DNA of 64,000 nucleotides from Microseira sp041929235 (GCF_041929235.1 NZ_JBHFNP010000019.1:1-64000), one strand, 5' to 3'. Positions 26,487 through 38,400 are shown, counted from the first letter of the stretch. Notes: generated by a model not told the origin, from the letters alone. Program-made: numbers and translations.

Positions 26487-28556
26487 ATGTCTTTCTTCGT
26501 AGAAGTCGATCACATTGACCGCGTATTCCCGCTAGCTAATGGCGGTAAGTATATCGCCCTGAAGAATATCGAACTCAAGATTCGTAAAGGCGAGTTTATT
26601 TCCTTAATTGGTCACTCTGGTTGCGGTAAATCAACCCTGCTCAATATTATTGCCGGTTTGGATAAACCAAGTCACGGCGGCGTGATTTTAGAAGGTCGCC
26701 AAGTGACCGAACCGGGACCGGATCGCATGGTAGTATTCCAAAACTATTCGTTGCTGCCTTGGTTGACGGTACGGGAAAATATTGAATTGGCAGTTGATGA
26801 AGTTTATGGGTCGGAACCTAAAGGCTCTAGACGCGGAATTATCGAACAAAGTATTGATATGGTGGGACTGCGCCACGCCACCGATAAACGTCCGGGACAA
26901 TTATCGGGGGGGATGAAACAACGGGTAGCAATCGCGCGCGCCCTTTCCATCCGTCCTAAACTATTACTCTTAGACGAACCCTTCGGCGCGTTGGACGCTT
27001 TAACGCGGGGTAACTTGCAAGAACAACTGATGCAAATTTGCCAGGAAAGTCACGTTACCTCGGTAATGGTTACCCACGATGTGGACGAAGCACTTCTATT
27101 ATCCGACCGCGTTGTCATGTTAACTAATGGGCCAGAATCCCATATCGGTCAAATTTTAGAAGTGAATATTCCCCGCCCTCGCCATCGTTTGGAAGTGGTT
27201 AACCATCCCGATTATTATCACATGCGGGCCCAATTAATTAATCTCCTCAACCAGCAGAAGCGGGATAAACGACGCAAGGCAAAACAAGCCGCAGCTGCAA
27301 CCGAAACTAAAGCAGCAAGTGCAACATCTGTCAAGCAAACTAAAGAAGTTGTCCGCAAAATCGTTTCTAAAGGTGGCAGGGAATTAGAAAAAGTTAAATT
27401 AGCCATTGGCTTTTTGCCTTTAACAGATTGCGCGCCGTTTGTGGTGGCTAAAGAAAAAGGTTTCTTCAAAAAACATGGGTTAGAAGAAGTCGATTTGGTG
27501 CGGGAAAGTAACTGGGATGCGATCGCAGAGGGTGTCGCCACGGGACGCCTAGACGCTGCCCAAATGGTGACGGCAATGCCCCTCGCAATGACGTTGGGTC
27601 TATTTGGCAACGCACCAGTAGCCACCTCTACAGCGATGGTTCTCAGCCGCAACGGTAACGCGATTACCTTAAGCGATAGATTCTACCAACAAGGGGTGCG
27701 GACATTAAGCGATTTTAAACGCGCGATCGGACAAAACAAAGACAAAGTTTACACCCTCGCCGTCGTTCACGAATGTTCGATGCACAACCTGATGCTGCGC
27801 TACTGGCTAGCTTCAGGTGGAATTGACCCCGACCGCGATGTAAACTTAGTCGTCGTTCCCCCACCAGAAATGGTCAACCAACTCAAAGCGGGAAACATCG
27901 ACGGGTACTGCGTCGGCGAACCTTGGAACTGTCGCGCCGTTTACGAAGGATTGGGCTTCGTCATCGCCACCGACCTGGATATTTGGCCCGGAAACCCAGA
28001 AAAAGTGGTGGGAGTACGGGAAGATTGGGCAAATCAATATCCGAACCTGCACATCGCCCTCGTTAAAGCGCTTTTAGAAGCTTGCGAATACTGCGAAGAC
28101 CGCCGCAATCGGGAAGAGATTATGCAATGGCTAACTCAAGCCCAATATGTCGGTGTCCCCGCCGAATATATTCGCCCAGGTTTCTTAGGATACTATCATC
28201 GGGGAACGGGTGCGCCGCCGCAACTAATGCCGCGTTTCAACCAATTCCACTTCGAGAATACTAATTGTCCGGGTCGCGCCGAAGGGTTATGGATATTAAC
28301 TCAACTCGCCCGTTGGGGAATTACCGCCTTCCCCAAAAATTGGATCGAAATTCTCGAACGAGTCCGCCGGGTAGACTTATACGGCGAAGCCGCACGCCAA
28401 TTAAATTGGTCCGATATGGAACCAGACCGCAAACCGTTTACCCTGTTCGACGGCGTTGTATTTAATCCTGACGATCCCCTAGGCTATCTCAAACGCTTAG
28501 AAATCAAACGCGAATTCAACGTTGAAGAAATTTTAGTCGATTCTCAAGCAGCGTAG
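26487..28556 (+). CDS. nrtC: Nitrate ABC transporter ATPase with NrtA-like domain, NrtC
   Basis: NrtC has the double structure unique to this family. Residues 1-255 are an ABC ATPase: Walker A GHSGCGKST, Q-loop VVFQNYSLLPWL, signature LSGGMKQRVAIARAL, Walker B LLLLDEPFGALDALT and H-loop VMVTHDVDEALL. A basic/alanine-rich linker follows (about 258-310). Residues 315-689 resemble NrtA (IGFLPLTDCAPFVVAKEKGF, MLRYWLASGGIDPDRD, DGYCVGEPWN); in known NrtC this domain senses nitrate or relays inhibition by ammonium. ATG 26487 (MSFFVEVDHIDRVFPL) is preferred; an upstream frame opening at 26436 is encoded by CCAATTA heptamers. Expressed with nrtA, nrtB and nrtD. Confidence 0.93.
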   Translation: MSFFVEVDHIDRVFPLANGGKYIALKNIELKIRKGEFISLIGHSGCGKSTLLNIIAGLDKPSHGGVILEGRQVTEPGPDRMVVFQNYSLLPWLTVRENIELAVDEVYGSEPKGSRRGIIEQSIDMVGLRHATDKRPGQLSGGMKQRVAIARALSIRPKLLLLDEPFGALDALTRGNLQEQLMQICQESHVTSVMVTHDVDEALLLSDRVVMLTNGPESHIGQILEVNIPRPRHRLEVVNHPDYYHMRAQLINLLNQQKRDKRRKAKQAAAATETKAASATSVKQTKEVVRKIVSKGGRELEKVKLAIGFLPLTDCAPFVVAKEKGFFKKHGLEEVDLVRESNWDAIAEGVATGRLDAAQMVTAMPLAMTLGLFGNAPVATSTAMVLSRNGNAITLSDRFYQQGVRTLSDFKRAIGQNKDKVYTLAVVHECSMHNLMLRYWLASGGIDPDRDVNLVVVPPPEMVNQLKAGNIDGYCVGEPWNCRAVYEGLGFVIATDLDIWPGNPEKVVGVREDWANQYPNLHIALVKALLEACEYCEDRRNREEIMQWLTQAQYVGVPAEYIRPGFLGYYHRGTGAPPQLMPRFNQFHFENTNCPGRAEGLWILTQLARWGITAFPKNWIEILERVRRVDLYGEAARQLNWSDMEPDRKPFTLFDGVVFNPDDPLGYLKRLEIKREFNVEEILVDSQAA

Positions 28557-28747
28557 AAGGGGCTAAAGGCTAGGGAAAGAAATTATTTTTCTATTCCCAC
28601 TCCCAGCGCGCCACAACATTACCTATCTTCTTCCTTTCTTCTTTCTTGGCGTCCTTGGCGTCTTGGCGGTTCAATAAATAGATATTCTTCCCTAGCCAAA
28701 CGAGTAAGCCTCCCCACTCCCTATCCCCTAGTCCCTTATTGATAACC

Positions 28748-29596
28748 ATGCAAACATTCAACAGCACTCAAACAGCCTTAAAAAAACAGCAATCGGTACG
28801 GAAAAAAGACCCATTTTTAGTAATCGATAGCGTCACTAAAGTTTATCCCACTCCCAAAGGCCCTGCCGTTGTATTGGATGGGATTGACTTAACAGTTTAC
28901 GAAGGCGAATTTATCTGCCTCATCGGTCACTCTGGCTGCGGTAAATCCACCCTGTTGAACATGGTATCCGGGTTCCAAACACCGACAACGGGAGAAGTGC
29001 GACTGCAAACTCGGCGCATTACCGAACCAGGACCCGACCGCATGGTAGTGTTTCAAAATTACTGTTTGCTGCCTTGGATGACCGCGTTTGATAATGTTTA
29101 CTTAGCCGTAGACGAAGTTTATCCCGAAAAATCCAAAGCCGAGAAAACTGCGATCGCGCGCGAACATCTGGAAATGGTCGGACTGGGAGAAGCAATGTAC
29201 AAGCGTCCCACCCAATTATCCGGCGGGATGAAACAACGGGTGGCGATCGCCCGCGCCTTAGCTATTCGTCCCCAAGTGCTAATTTTAGACGAACCCTTCG
29301 GCGCATTAGATGCCCTGACGCGGGAAGAATTGCAAGACGAACTTCTAGCCATCTGGCGCGAACATCGGGTAACGGTATTAATGATTACCCACGAAATCGA
29401 TGAAGCACTGTATTTGGCAGATCGCCTCGTGATGATGACCAACGGCCCTGCGGCTAAAATTGGCGAAGTGTTGGAGATTCCGTTTGAACGTCCGCGCGAT
29501 CGCGAGGAAATTATGGAAGACCAAACTTACTACGACCTCCGCAACTACGCTTTAGACTTCCTGTATCGGCGCTATGCCCATGATGATGTAGATTAA
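28748..29596 (+). CDS. nrtD: Nitrate ABC transporter ATPase NrtD
   Basis: NrtD is the second, single-domain ATPase of the importer and pairs with NrtC. The 282-residue product has Walker A GHSGCGKST, Q-loop VVFQNYCLLPWM, signature LSGGMKQRVAIARAL, Walker B LILDEPFGALDALTRE and H-loop LMITHEIDEALY, and ends without an NrtA-like domain. ATG 28748 gives MQTFNSTQTALKKQQ, as in NrtD proteins; a TTG three codons upstream is possible but unlikely. It lies 191 bases after nrtC; the gap is AT/pyrimidine-rich without a terminator, so one transcript from nrtA is likely. Confidence 0.92.
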   Translation: MQTFNSTQTALKKQQSVRKKDPFLVIDSVTKVYPTPKGPAVVLDGIDLTVYEGEFICLIGHSGCGKSTLLNMVSGFQTPTTGEVRLQTRRITEPGPDRMVVFQNYCLLPWMTAFDNVYLAVDEVYPEKSKAEKTAIAREHLEMVGLGEAMYKRPTQLSGGMKQRVAIARALAIRPQVLILDEPFGALDALTREELQDELLAIWREHRVTVLMITHEIDEALYLADRLVMMTNGPAAKIGEVLEIPFERPRDREEIMEDQTYYDLRNYALDFLYRRYAHDDVD

Positions 29597-30073
29597 TTAT
29601 GGTTGATGCGGTCATAGATAGTGCTAATTGCTAATTGCTAATTGCTAATGGCAAGAACAGCCTGTTTATCACCGTCCGAAGTATATTTTTGTCTACCCGT
29701 CAAGTCATTGTAGGGAACATCAATAGGCTTTGCCCAAAACCGGAAGATTTTCTACTGCCGTGCCCCGACCACAATTTTGATATTGTAGGGGCACGCCACC
29801 CATCAGCTTTGCCCAAAACCGGAAGATTTTCTACTGCCCTGCCCCGACAACCAATTTTGATCGTTTAGATGCAACCGGAAACGATATTAGAACCCACAAT
29901 ATTTAAGTATATTTAAGCAGAATTTTTGTCACAGTTGTTAGCCGTCTACCCCTAAAACCAGTAAAACCTTTCGGTAACAGCTGCCCTGGGGCGATCGCTA
30001 GCGACCGTTCAGGATTAATCTGGATTATAGGAGATATTTCGCTCTCGCCAAGTCTTGAGGGTAACTAGCCGCC
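29597..30073. repeat. Intergenic gap with 33-bp direct repeat
   Basis: After a short GCTAATT heptamer run (about 29620-29650) an exact 33-bp direct repeat starting GCTTTGCCCAAAACCGGAAG occurs at 29727-29759 and 29806-29838. Between the copies lies a GTGCCCC...GGGGCAC inverted repeat related to the one at 31669-31892. No gene is seen. Confidence 0.75.
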
Positions 30074-31648
30074 GTGAGAATTTTGCTAGTAGAAGACGAT
30101 GAGCATCTGGCTCAAGTGCTGAAAGACACGCTGACAAACCAGCATTATCTAGTCGATCTGGCTTTAGATGGTCAAGCTGGTTGGAACTTGGCCGAAGGTA
30201 TCCAATATGACTTGATTTTGCTCGATTTGATGCTGCCGAAGCTCGACGGGATTAGTCTTTGCAAACGGCTGCGACAAGCTCAAAATAGCACCCCTGTGCT
30301 TTTAGTCACCGCCCAATCCACCAGTACCAGCAAGGTGATGGCGTTAGACGCCGGGGCAGATGATTACGTCGTTAAACCATTTGATTTCCAAGAGTTATTA
30401 GCCCGGATACGCGCTTTACTGCGTCGAGGCAATACCACCAGTTCGCCAGTGATAGAGTGGGGAAATCTTCGTCTTGATCCCAGTAGCTGTGAAGTTACTT
30501 ACAACGGTCAACTCCTGCATTTGACTGCTAAAGAGTATGGCCTGCTCGAGCTTTTCTTACGCAACAGTAATAAGATATACAGTTCCAGTGCCCTGCTCGA
30601 TCACCTGTGGTCATTTGACGAACCCCCTTCAGAAAATACCGTCAGAGCGCATATTAAGAGTTTGCGATCTAAACTCAAACAAGCTGGGGCTAAAGCCGAT
30701 CTGATCGAAACAGTCTATCGCCTGGGGTATCGGCTCAAACCAAGAGAAACAGAGCTCTGGAGCAGGGGAGCTCTGGAGCAGGAGAGCGGGGGGGAATCTG
30801 CTATGCCCCATGTCAAATCGGCTATTTCTGGTATTTGGGAGCGATATAAACAGAAGTACCTCGCTCGCATTGCGGTTTTAGAACAAGCGATCGCTGCCCT
30901 AGAACAAAGCAACCTGACTGAAGAATTACGCCAGTCCGCTCTCAGGGAAGCACACACCCTCGTGGGTTCCCTGGGCAGCTTTGGTTTCGAGAAAGCCTCC
31001 CACCTCTCTCGTAAAATTGAACAAACCTTTAAAGCCGATACAAACCCGAATCCGGGGCAAATAGAGCATTTACCTCAACTCGTTCTGGAATTGCGGCAAG
31101 AATTAGAGCGAGAGAAAGCCACTCCATCCCTACCAACACCCGCCCCGATTCCCCTCAAGCAGCAATCCCAACTGTTAATTGTCGATGACGATACCGCCCT
31201 CACCGCACATTTGATAACCGAGGCGACAACCTGGGGAATGCAGGCTGCCGCTGCTGATAATTTATCCAAAGCCAGAGAATTGATCGCTCATACCCGCCCC
31301 GATGCCGTGTTGCTCGATCTGTGCTTCCCCGACTCGGCAGAAAACGGATTTGGACTGTTAGCGGAATTGGCAACTTCTCAACCTCCCATACCAGTGTTGG
31401 TGTTTACAGCGCGGGAGAATTTGAGCGCTCGCATCACCGCCGCCCAACTCGGGGCTAGGGGTTTCCTGCACAAACCCGTGTCGGCGAGTCGGGTGATGGA
31501 AGCGATCGCCCAAATCCTGCAACAATCCACCACCCCCGAAGCCAAGTTACTCGTAGTCGATGCCGACCCCCAAGTGTTCGATTTGTTACGCACATTACTC
31601 GAACCTTGGGGCTTCGAGCTTGCCCTACCAAAGAACGCGCAAAATTAA
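30074..31648 (+). CDS. REC-winged-helix-Hpt-REC response regulator, C-terminally truncated
   Basis: The GTG-started protein has, in order: a receiver domain (MRILLVEDDEHLAQVLKDTL, phospho-acceptor Asp51 in LILLDLMLPKLDG), an OmpR-type winged helix (about 130-222, LTAKEYGLLELFLRNSNKIY), a low-complexity insert (LWSRGALEQESGGESA) derived from a dispersed GGAGCAGGGGAGC repeat, an Hpt-like domain with His294 in EAHTLVGSLGSFGFEKAS, a second receiver (about 367-490, LLDLCFPDSAENGFG) and the first ~30 residues of a third (LLVVDADPQVFDLLRTLL). It then stops at 31648. Related regulators carry a full third receiver, often with GGDEF, so the end is probably lost. It could act as a phosphorelay hub with DNA binding. 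No target can be named. Confidence 0.82.
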   Translation: MRILLVEDDEHLAQVLKDTLTNQHYLVDLALDGQAGWNLAEGIQYDLILLDLMLPKLDGISLCKRLRQAQNSTPVLLVTAQSTSTSKVMALDAGADDYVVKPFDFQELLARIRALLRRGNTTSSPVIEWGNLRLDPSSCEVTYNGQLLHLTAKEYGLLELFLRNSNKIYSSSALLDHLWSFDEPPSENTVRAHIKSLRSKLKQAGAKADLIETVYRLGYRLKPRETELWSRGALEQESGGESAMPHVKSAISGIWERYKQKYLARIAVLEQAIAALEQSNLTEELRQSALREAHTLVGSLGSFGFEKASHLSRKIEQTFKADTNPNPGQIEHLPQLVLELRQELEREKATPSLPTPAPIPLKQQSQLLIVDDDTALTAHLITEATTWGMQAAAADNLSKARELIAHTRPDAVLLDLCFPDSAENGFGLLAELATSQPPIPVLVFTARENLSARITAAQLGARGFLHKPVSASRVMEAIAQILQQSTTPEAKLLVVDADPQVFDLLRTLLEPWGFELALPKNAQN

Positions 31649-31668
31649 TCGCAGGTGACCAGGTAAGC

Positions 31669-31892
31669 CATTTGCAGCCAGATCGATGCCGGTAGTAGCA
31701 CGGCATTCTACCATGTTTGAACTGGCGATCAAACTTACTCCTGCCGTGCCCCGACGACAATGTGGCGTCAGTTGGTGAAATACACCCAGAGGCATTTGCC
31801 GCCAGATCGATGCCGGTAGGGGCACGGCATTCTACCATGTTTGAACTGGCGATCAAACTTACTCCTGCCGTGCCCCGACGACAATGTGGCGT
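31669..31892. repeat. Two 100-bp direct repeats with internal inverted repeat
   Basis: A 100-bp unit at 31669-31768 recurs at 31793-31892 (period 124) with a few changes. Within it GGGGCACGGCA and TGCCGTGCCCC form an inverted repeat (complete in copy 2). It follows the truncation point of the regulator, so insertion or recombination at this repeat may have removed the gene's 3' end. The rest of 31649-32082 shows no gene. Confidence 0.85.
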
Positions 31893-32082
31893 TGCACCCT
31901 GTTGAAAACCGCTGTAAGTCGTCACCCCAAGTAAATGCCGATTACCCGTTCAAAGTTTAGTTTTGTAAACACTCAGCCTAATTCACAGAATCTTCACAAC
32001 ACAGGTATAGCTTAAATTACAGAACAAGCTCAGTCATAACTGAGTCGGAATTTTAACAATAAGTAACGATTTAATTAGTTTT

Positions 32083-32268
32083 ATGACACCCTGCCCTTGT
32101 TGCTCCTACCCCATGCTGCGCCACGCTCGTCCTCAACAAATTTACTGGTATTGTAACCACTGTCGCCAAGAAATGCCCAATTTATCTGCTAGAGAAGAAA
32201 TACTATTTCAGAAGGATAAATTAGAGAAGCTGATTAATCGCTCACCCTTGGTTGTTGCGAGAACTTGA
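32083..32268 (+). CDS. Small zinc-ribbon protein
   Basis: This 61-residue protein begins MTPCPCCSYPMLRHARPQQI and has two cysteine pairs, CPCC (residues 4-7) and CNHC (24-27), arranged as a zinc ribbon, followed by a helical basic tail. It lies between the truncated regulator and the giant kinase, 160 bases before the latter. Small zinc-ribbon proteins next to hybrid kinases are common in cyanobacteria, but no function is established. The start ATG follows an AT-rich stretch without a strong ribosome-binding site. Confidence 0.7.
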   Translation: MTPCPCCSYPMLRHARPQQIYWYCNHCRQEMPNLSAREEILFQKDKLEKLINRSPLVVART

Positions 32269-32428
32269 GATACAACCTTTTCCAACGCAGACTACTAGCA
32301 CTATAAAGCTTGTCATACCGATGACAAACTGAAACAAAATTAAGACTTTTTTAACTAAAACACCTAGTGCTTTCGCTGGGTGTATTCTGCCGTTATCGCA
32401 CCACCACGAACGCCAATTTCCTAAGACT

Positions 32429-35400
32429 ATGCCCACCGCGCAAATCACCGATACAGAGTATCTAGATGCCAGACAACTCCTAAAAGTCCTGAACTCCGTT
32501 AAAAAAGGCGATTTTTCGGTAAGAATGCCGATAGATCAAACGGGTTTAGCTGGAAAAATAGCCGACAGCCTCAACGATATTATCGAGCTAAATCAAAGAA
32601 TGGTGCAGGAGTTCGATCGCATCAGTACGGTGGTGGGGAAAGAAGGAAAAATTACTCAGCGTGCCTCATTAGGAAGTGCGGGTGGTTCTTGGACAGATTG
32701 CGTTGAATCTGTCAATACCCTAATTACAGATTTAGTCCAACCAATGGCGGAAACGTCGCGGGTAATTCGGGCAGTTGCTAACGGCGATCTTTCCCAAACG
32801 ATCGCATTGGAAATTGACGGTAGTCTACTCAAGGGCGAATTTCTCCAAACCGGGCAAATCGTCAACACGATGGTGGCGCAGTTGAACTCCTTCGCTTCGG
32901 AAGTGATCCGGGTGGCGCGGGAAGTCGGTACGGAAGGCAAGTTGGGCGGGCAAGCAGAAGTCAAAGGGGTTGCGGGAACTTGGAAAGATTTGACGGATAA
33001 TGTCAATTTGATGGCGGGGAATTTGACTGCCCAGGTGCGGAATATTGCCGAAGTCACGAAGGCAGTAGCAAATGGGGATTTATCTAAGAAAATTACGGTT
33101 GATGTGAAAGGGGAAATTTTGGAGTTGAAAGACACCGTTAACGTAATGGTGGATCAACTTAATTCGTTTGCATCGGAAGTAACAAGGGTAGCGCGGGAAG
33201 TCGGATCGGAAGGCAAGTTGGGAGTGCAAGCAGAAGTGCGAGGCGTTGCCGGAACTTGGAAAGATTTGACCGATTCGGTAAACTCGATGGCGGGGAATTT
33301 AACTGCCCAAGTGCGAAACATTGCCGAAGTGACAACGGCGGTAGCAAATGGCGATTTATCGAAGAAGATTACCGTTGATGTGAGAGGGGAAATTTTAGAA
33401 CTGAAAAACACCATCAATATTATGGTGGATCAGCTTTCTTCTTTTGCCTCGGAAGTAACGCGGGTGGCGCGGGAAGTTGGATCGGAAGGTAAATTGGGGG
33501 TGCAAGCAGAAGTTCGAGGCGTTGCCGGGACTTGGAAAGATTTAACCGATTCGGTAAACTCGATGGCGGGGAATTTAACTGCCCAAGTGCGGAATATTGC
33601 TGAAGTGGCGACGGCGATCGCTAACGGCGACCTCTCCAAAAAAATTACCGTTGATGTGAGAGGGGAAATTTTAGAACTGAAAAACACCATCAATATCATG
33701 GTGGATCAGCTTTCTTCCTTTGCCTCGGAAGTGACGCGGGTGGCGCGGGAAGTGGGAAGCGAAGGCAAGTTGGGGGTGCAAGCAGAAGTTAAGGGAGTTG
33801 CGGGAACTTGGAAAGACTTGACGGATAACGTCAACTCGATGGCGGGGAATTTGACCGGACAGGTGCGAAATATTGCCGAAGTGGCGACAGCGATCGCTAA
33901 CGGCGACTTATCTAAAAAAATTACAGTACAAGTTAAAGGGGAAATTTTAGAACTGAAGAACACCATCAATATCATGGTGGATCAGCTATCTTCTTTTGCC
34001 TCTGAAGTAACAAGAGTCGCGCGGGAAGTTGGCAGCGAAGGCAAATTAGGCGGGCAAGCAGATGTGCGAGGGGTAGCGGGAACTTGGAAAGATTTAACCG
34101 ATAGCGTGAACTTTATGGCAGGTAGTTTAACTTCCCAAGTGCGAAACATTGCGGAAGTAACGACGGCGGTAGCAAATGGCGACCTTTCTAAGAAAATTAC
34201 CGTTGATGTAAAGGGGGAAATTTTAGAACTGAAAAACACCGTTAACGTGATGGTGGATCAATTAAATTCCTTTGCTTCGGAAGTAACAAGGGTGGCGCGC
34301 GAGGTGGGAACAGAAGGCAAACTCGGCGTGCAAGCAGAAGTGCGAGGCGTAGCGGGAACTTGGAAAGATTTAACCGACTCGGTAAACTCGATGGCGGGGA
34401 ATTTAACTGCCCAAGTACGGAACATTGCCGAAGTGACGACGGCGGTAGCAAATGGCGATCTTTCTAAGAAAATCACCGTGGATGTCAAAGGGGAAATTTT
34501 AGAACTGAAAAATACCATCAATATCATGGTGGATCAGCTTTCTTCCTTTGCTTCTGAAGTAACAAGAGTCGCGCGGGAAGTCGGAAGCGAAGGCAAACTC
34601 GGCGTGCAAGCAGATGTGCGAGGAGTTGCGGGAACTTGGAAGGATTTAACCGACAGCGTCAACTTTATGGCAGGTAGTTTAACTGCCCAAGTACGGAACA
34701 TTGCCGCAGTAACAACGGCGGTAGCAAATGGCGACCTTTCTAAGAAAATTACCGTTGATGTTAAAGGGGAAATTTTAGAACTGAAAAACACCGTCAACGT
34801 CATGGTCGATCAGTTGAATTCCTTTGCTTCTGAAGTAACTCGCGTGGCGCGGGAAGTAGGAACAGAAGGCAAGTTGGGAGTCCAAGCAGAAGTTAAAGGA
34901 GTGGCAGGAACTTGGAAAGACTTGACCGATTCGGTAAACTCAATGGCATCGAGTTTAACTGCCCAAGTACGAAACATCGCCGAAGTAACGACGGCGGTAG
35001 CGAATGGCGACCTTTCTAAGAAAGTGACCGTTGATGTAAAAGGGGAAATTCTCGAACTGAAGAACACCGTTAACACGATGGTCGATCAGTTGAATTCCTT
35101 TGCTTCGGAAGTAACTAGAGTCGCCCGCGAAGTGGGTACGGAAGGTAAATTGGGCGTGCAAGCGTATGTCCGAGGCGTCGCGGGAACTTGGAAAGATTTG
35201 ACCGATAACGTCAATTTAATGGCGGGGAATTTGACTGCCCAAGTAAGAAACATTGCCGAAGTGACAAAGGCGGTAGCAAATGGCGATCTTTCTAAGAAAA
35301 TTACCGTCGATGTGAAGGGAGAAATTCTGGATCTGAAGAATACGATTAACGTCATGGTGGATCAGCTTTCTTCCTTTGCTTCGGAAGTAACAAGGGTAGC

Positions 35401-38400
35401 GCGGGAAGTAGGTACGGAAGGGAAATTAGGCGGACAAGCGCAGGTAATGGGAGTTGCCGGAACTTGGAAAGATTTGACGGATAACGTGAATTCGATGGCA
35501 AGTAACTTGACTGCCCAAGTGCGAGGGATTGCCAAAATTGTCACCGCAGTGGCGAATGGGGATTTGAAGCGCAAATTAATGTTAGACGCCAAAGGAGAAA
35601 TTGAAACTTTGGCAGATACGATTAACGAAATGATCGACACATTGGCGACGTTTGCGGATCAGGTTACTACAGTGGCGCGGGAAGTAGGAATTGAAGGGAA
35701 ATTAGGCGGACAAGCGAAAGTTCCGGGCGCGGCGGGAACTTGGCGGGCGCTGACGGATAACGTCAACGAATTGGCGGCGAATTTGACCACACAGGTACGC
35801 GCGATCGCCGAAGTCGCTACCGCCGTTACCAAAGGCGATCTCACTCGTTCTATTTCAGTAGAAGCGCAAGGCGAAGTCGCCATCCTCAAAGATAATATCA
35901 ACCAAATGATCGCCAATCTGCGCGAAACAACCCAGAAGAACACCGAACAAGATTGGTTAAAAACCAACCTCGCCAAATTTACCCGCATGTTGCAGGGACA
36001 GCGCGACTTAGAAACAGTTTCCAAACTGATTCTCTCCGAATTAGCACCCCTGGTTGGCGCATCCCACGGCGTATTCTACTTAATGGAAACCGGCGACCAT
36101 CAATCGTATCTGAAATTAATCAGCACCTACGCCTACCGCGAACGCAAGCATATCTCGAATCGCTTCCACTTGGGTGAAGGATTGGTGGGACAAGCGGCGA
36201 TCGAAAAACAGCGGATTCTGATTACAGAAGTGCCAAGCGATTATATAAAGATTAATTCCGGTCTGGGGGAAGCACCGCCGCTAAATGTGGTCGAATTACC
36301 AGTTTTGTTTGAAGGACAAGTGACAGCGGTGATCGAATTAGCATCTTTCCGCCGCTTTAACGAGATTCACCTGACCTTCTTCGATCAGCTAACCGAAAGC
36401 ATTGCCATCGTTCTGAACACGATTGCCGCTTCGATGCGTACCGAAGAATTGCTCAAACAATCCCAATCCTTGGCAGAAGAGTTGCAAACTCAGCAAAACG
36501 AATTGCGGGAAACCAACCAGCGATTAGAACAACAAGCGAAATCGCTGCAAACATCGGAAGAACTGCTGAAGAAACAGCAAGAACAACTACAACAAACAAA
36601 CGAAGAACTGAAAGAGAAAGCCAGATTATTATCGCTGCAAAACGAAGAAGTAGAACTGAAAAACAGCGAAATTGACCAAGCAAGGATGTCTTTGGAAGAA
36701 AAAGCAGAACAACTGGCATTGACTTCTAAATATAAATCCCAGTTCCTCGCCAACATGTCCCACGAATTGCGAACGCCGCTTAACAGTTTGCTGCTTTTAG
36801 CTGGACTGCTGTCGCAAAATAATGATGGCAACCTGACTAGCAAGCAAGTCGAATACACTCAAACAATTTACTCAGCAGGTAACGACCTGTTGGCGCTGAT
36901 TAACGACATTTTGGATCTGGCAAAAATCGAATCGGGAACGATTGCGATTGAAATCGACCAAATGCTGTTTAGCGATTTGAAAGAATATCTAGAACGCACC
37001 TTTCGTTCTGTCGCCCAGGATAAAAAGCTAAATTTTAAAGTCGAATTGGCACCATCCTTGCCCCGCGCCATTTATACCGATGCCAAACGCTTGCAACAAG
37101 TGTTGAAAAATCTCCTTTCCAATGCGTTTAAATTTACCGAACGAGGAGAGATCCGCTTGTGGATTGAACCCGCTGTTTCTGGGTGGAATCCCGATATAAA
37201 TAGCTTGAATCGCGCTGATATGGTGATAGCTTTCGCGGTTAGCGATACGGGGATTGGCATTCCGCCCGAAAAGCATAAAATCATTTTTGAAGCATTTCAG
37301 CAAGCAGATGGCACCACGAGTCGCAAATATGGCGGTACCGGATTGGGATTGTCAATTAGTCGAGAAATTGCCCAGCTTTTGGGCGGGGAAATTACGTTAC
37401 TTAGCAATCCAGGCAAAGGCAGTACGTTTACACTCTACCTGCCACAATTGAAAAACGGAGTTGCCAAAATAGGGGAAACTCAACTAGCAATCTCAGGGGA
37501 AAATTTACCAACCCTATTTCATCCTGAAGTAGGGTCAAATCTGCGCTTACAAGTGCCAGATGCGAATGCAAAACAGCAGGTACAAAAAGAAAGCGATCGC
37601 CACTCAGAAAAAATTCCTCTACCTATCTCCTCACCAACACCTACCCCCATCCCCGCGTCCCCCCCTCCCCGCGTCCCCGCGTCCTCTTCCTCCGCGTCCC
37701 CCCCTCCCCGCGTCCCCGCGTCCTCTTCCCATATTCCCGAGTCAAATTATCAACCCTTAAGCGATGACCGGGGACAAATTCAACCCGGAGATCGGGTGGT
37801 ACTAATAATAGACGACGACTTTAACTTTGCTCACGTTTTGTTGCAGATGGCGCGGGAAACAGGTTTTAAAGGCATCATTGCTTTGCAAGGGGAAACAGGA
37901 TTAGCTTTGGCATCGCAATTTCACCCGGATGCTATCTTCTTAGATATCCAATTGCCGGTGATGAATGGATGGACAGTTCTCGATTGTTTAAAACACGACG
38001 CCAAAACGCGGCACATCCCCGTTTATATTCTCACGGTAATTGAATCAGAACACCAACGCGGTCTCAAACAAGGGGCAGTTTCCTATCTGCAAAAACCTGT
38101 TACTACAGCTGCATTATCTCAAGCATTGGTGAACTTGAAAGCTTTTGCCGAACGCCAGGTGAAAAACCTGCTAGTAGTGCAAGCAGATCCAACCGAACGC
38201 GACAGTATCGTTGAGTTGCTTTCCGGCGATGACGTTTCTATAACTGCTGTCGGAAAAGGAGTAGCAGCGCTAGAAGCGCTAGGACAACAACGATTTGATT
38301 GCATCGTGCTGGATTTGATTTTGCCAGATATCAACGGATTGGAATTAATCAAACAAATTCAGCAACGAGTCAGGAGTCATCAAACCCAAGGATTGATGTT

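Noticed and set aside
32656..35640. Series of ~89-residue minus-strand frames at regular spacing
   Set aside because: The 276-bp periodicity comes from the HAMP repeat array on the plus strand; these are antisense shadows.
32945..35980. CRISPR-like regular repeats
   Set aside because: The repeats are contiguous coding units of 276 bp without spacers.
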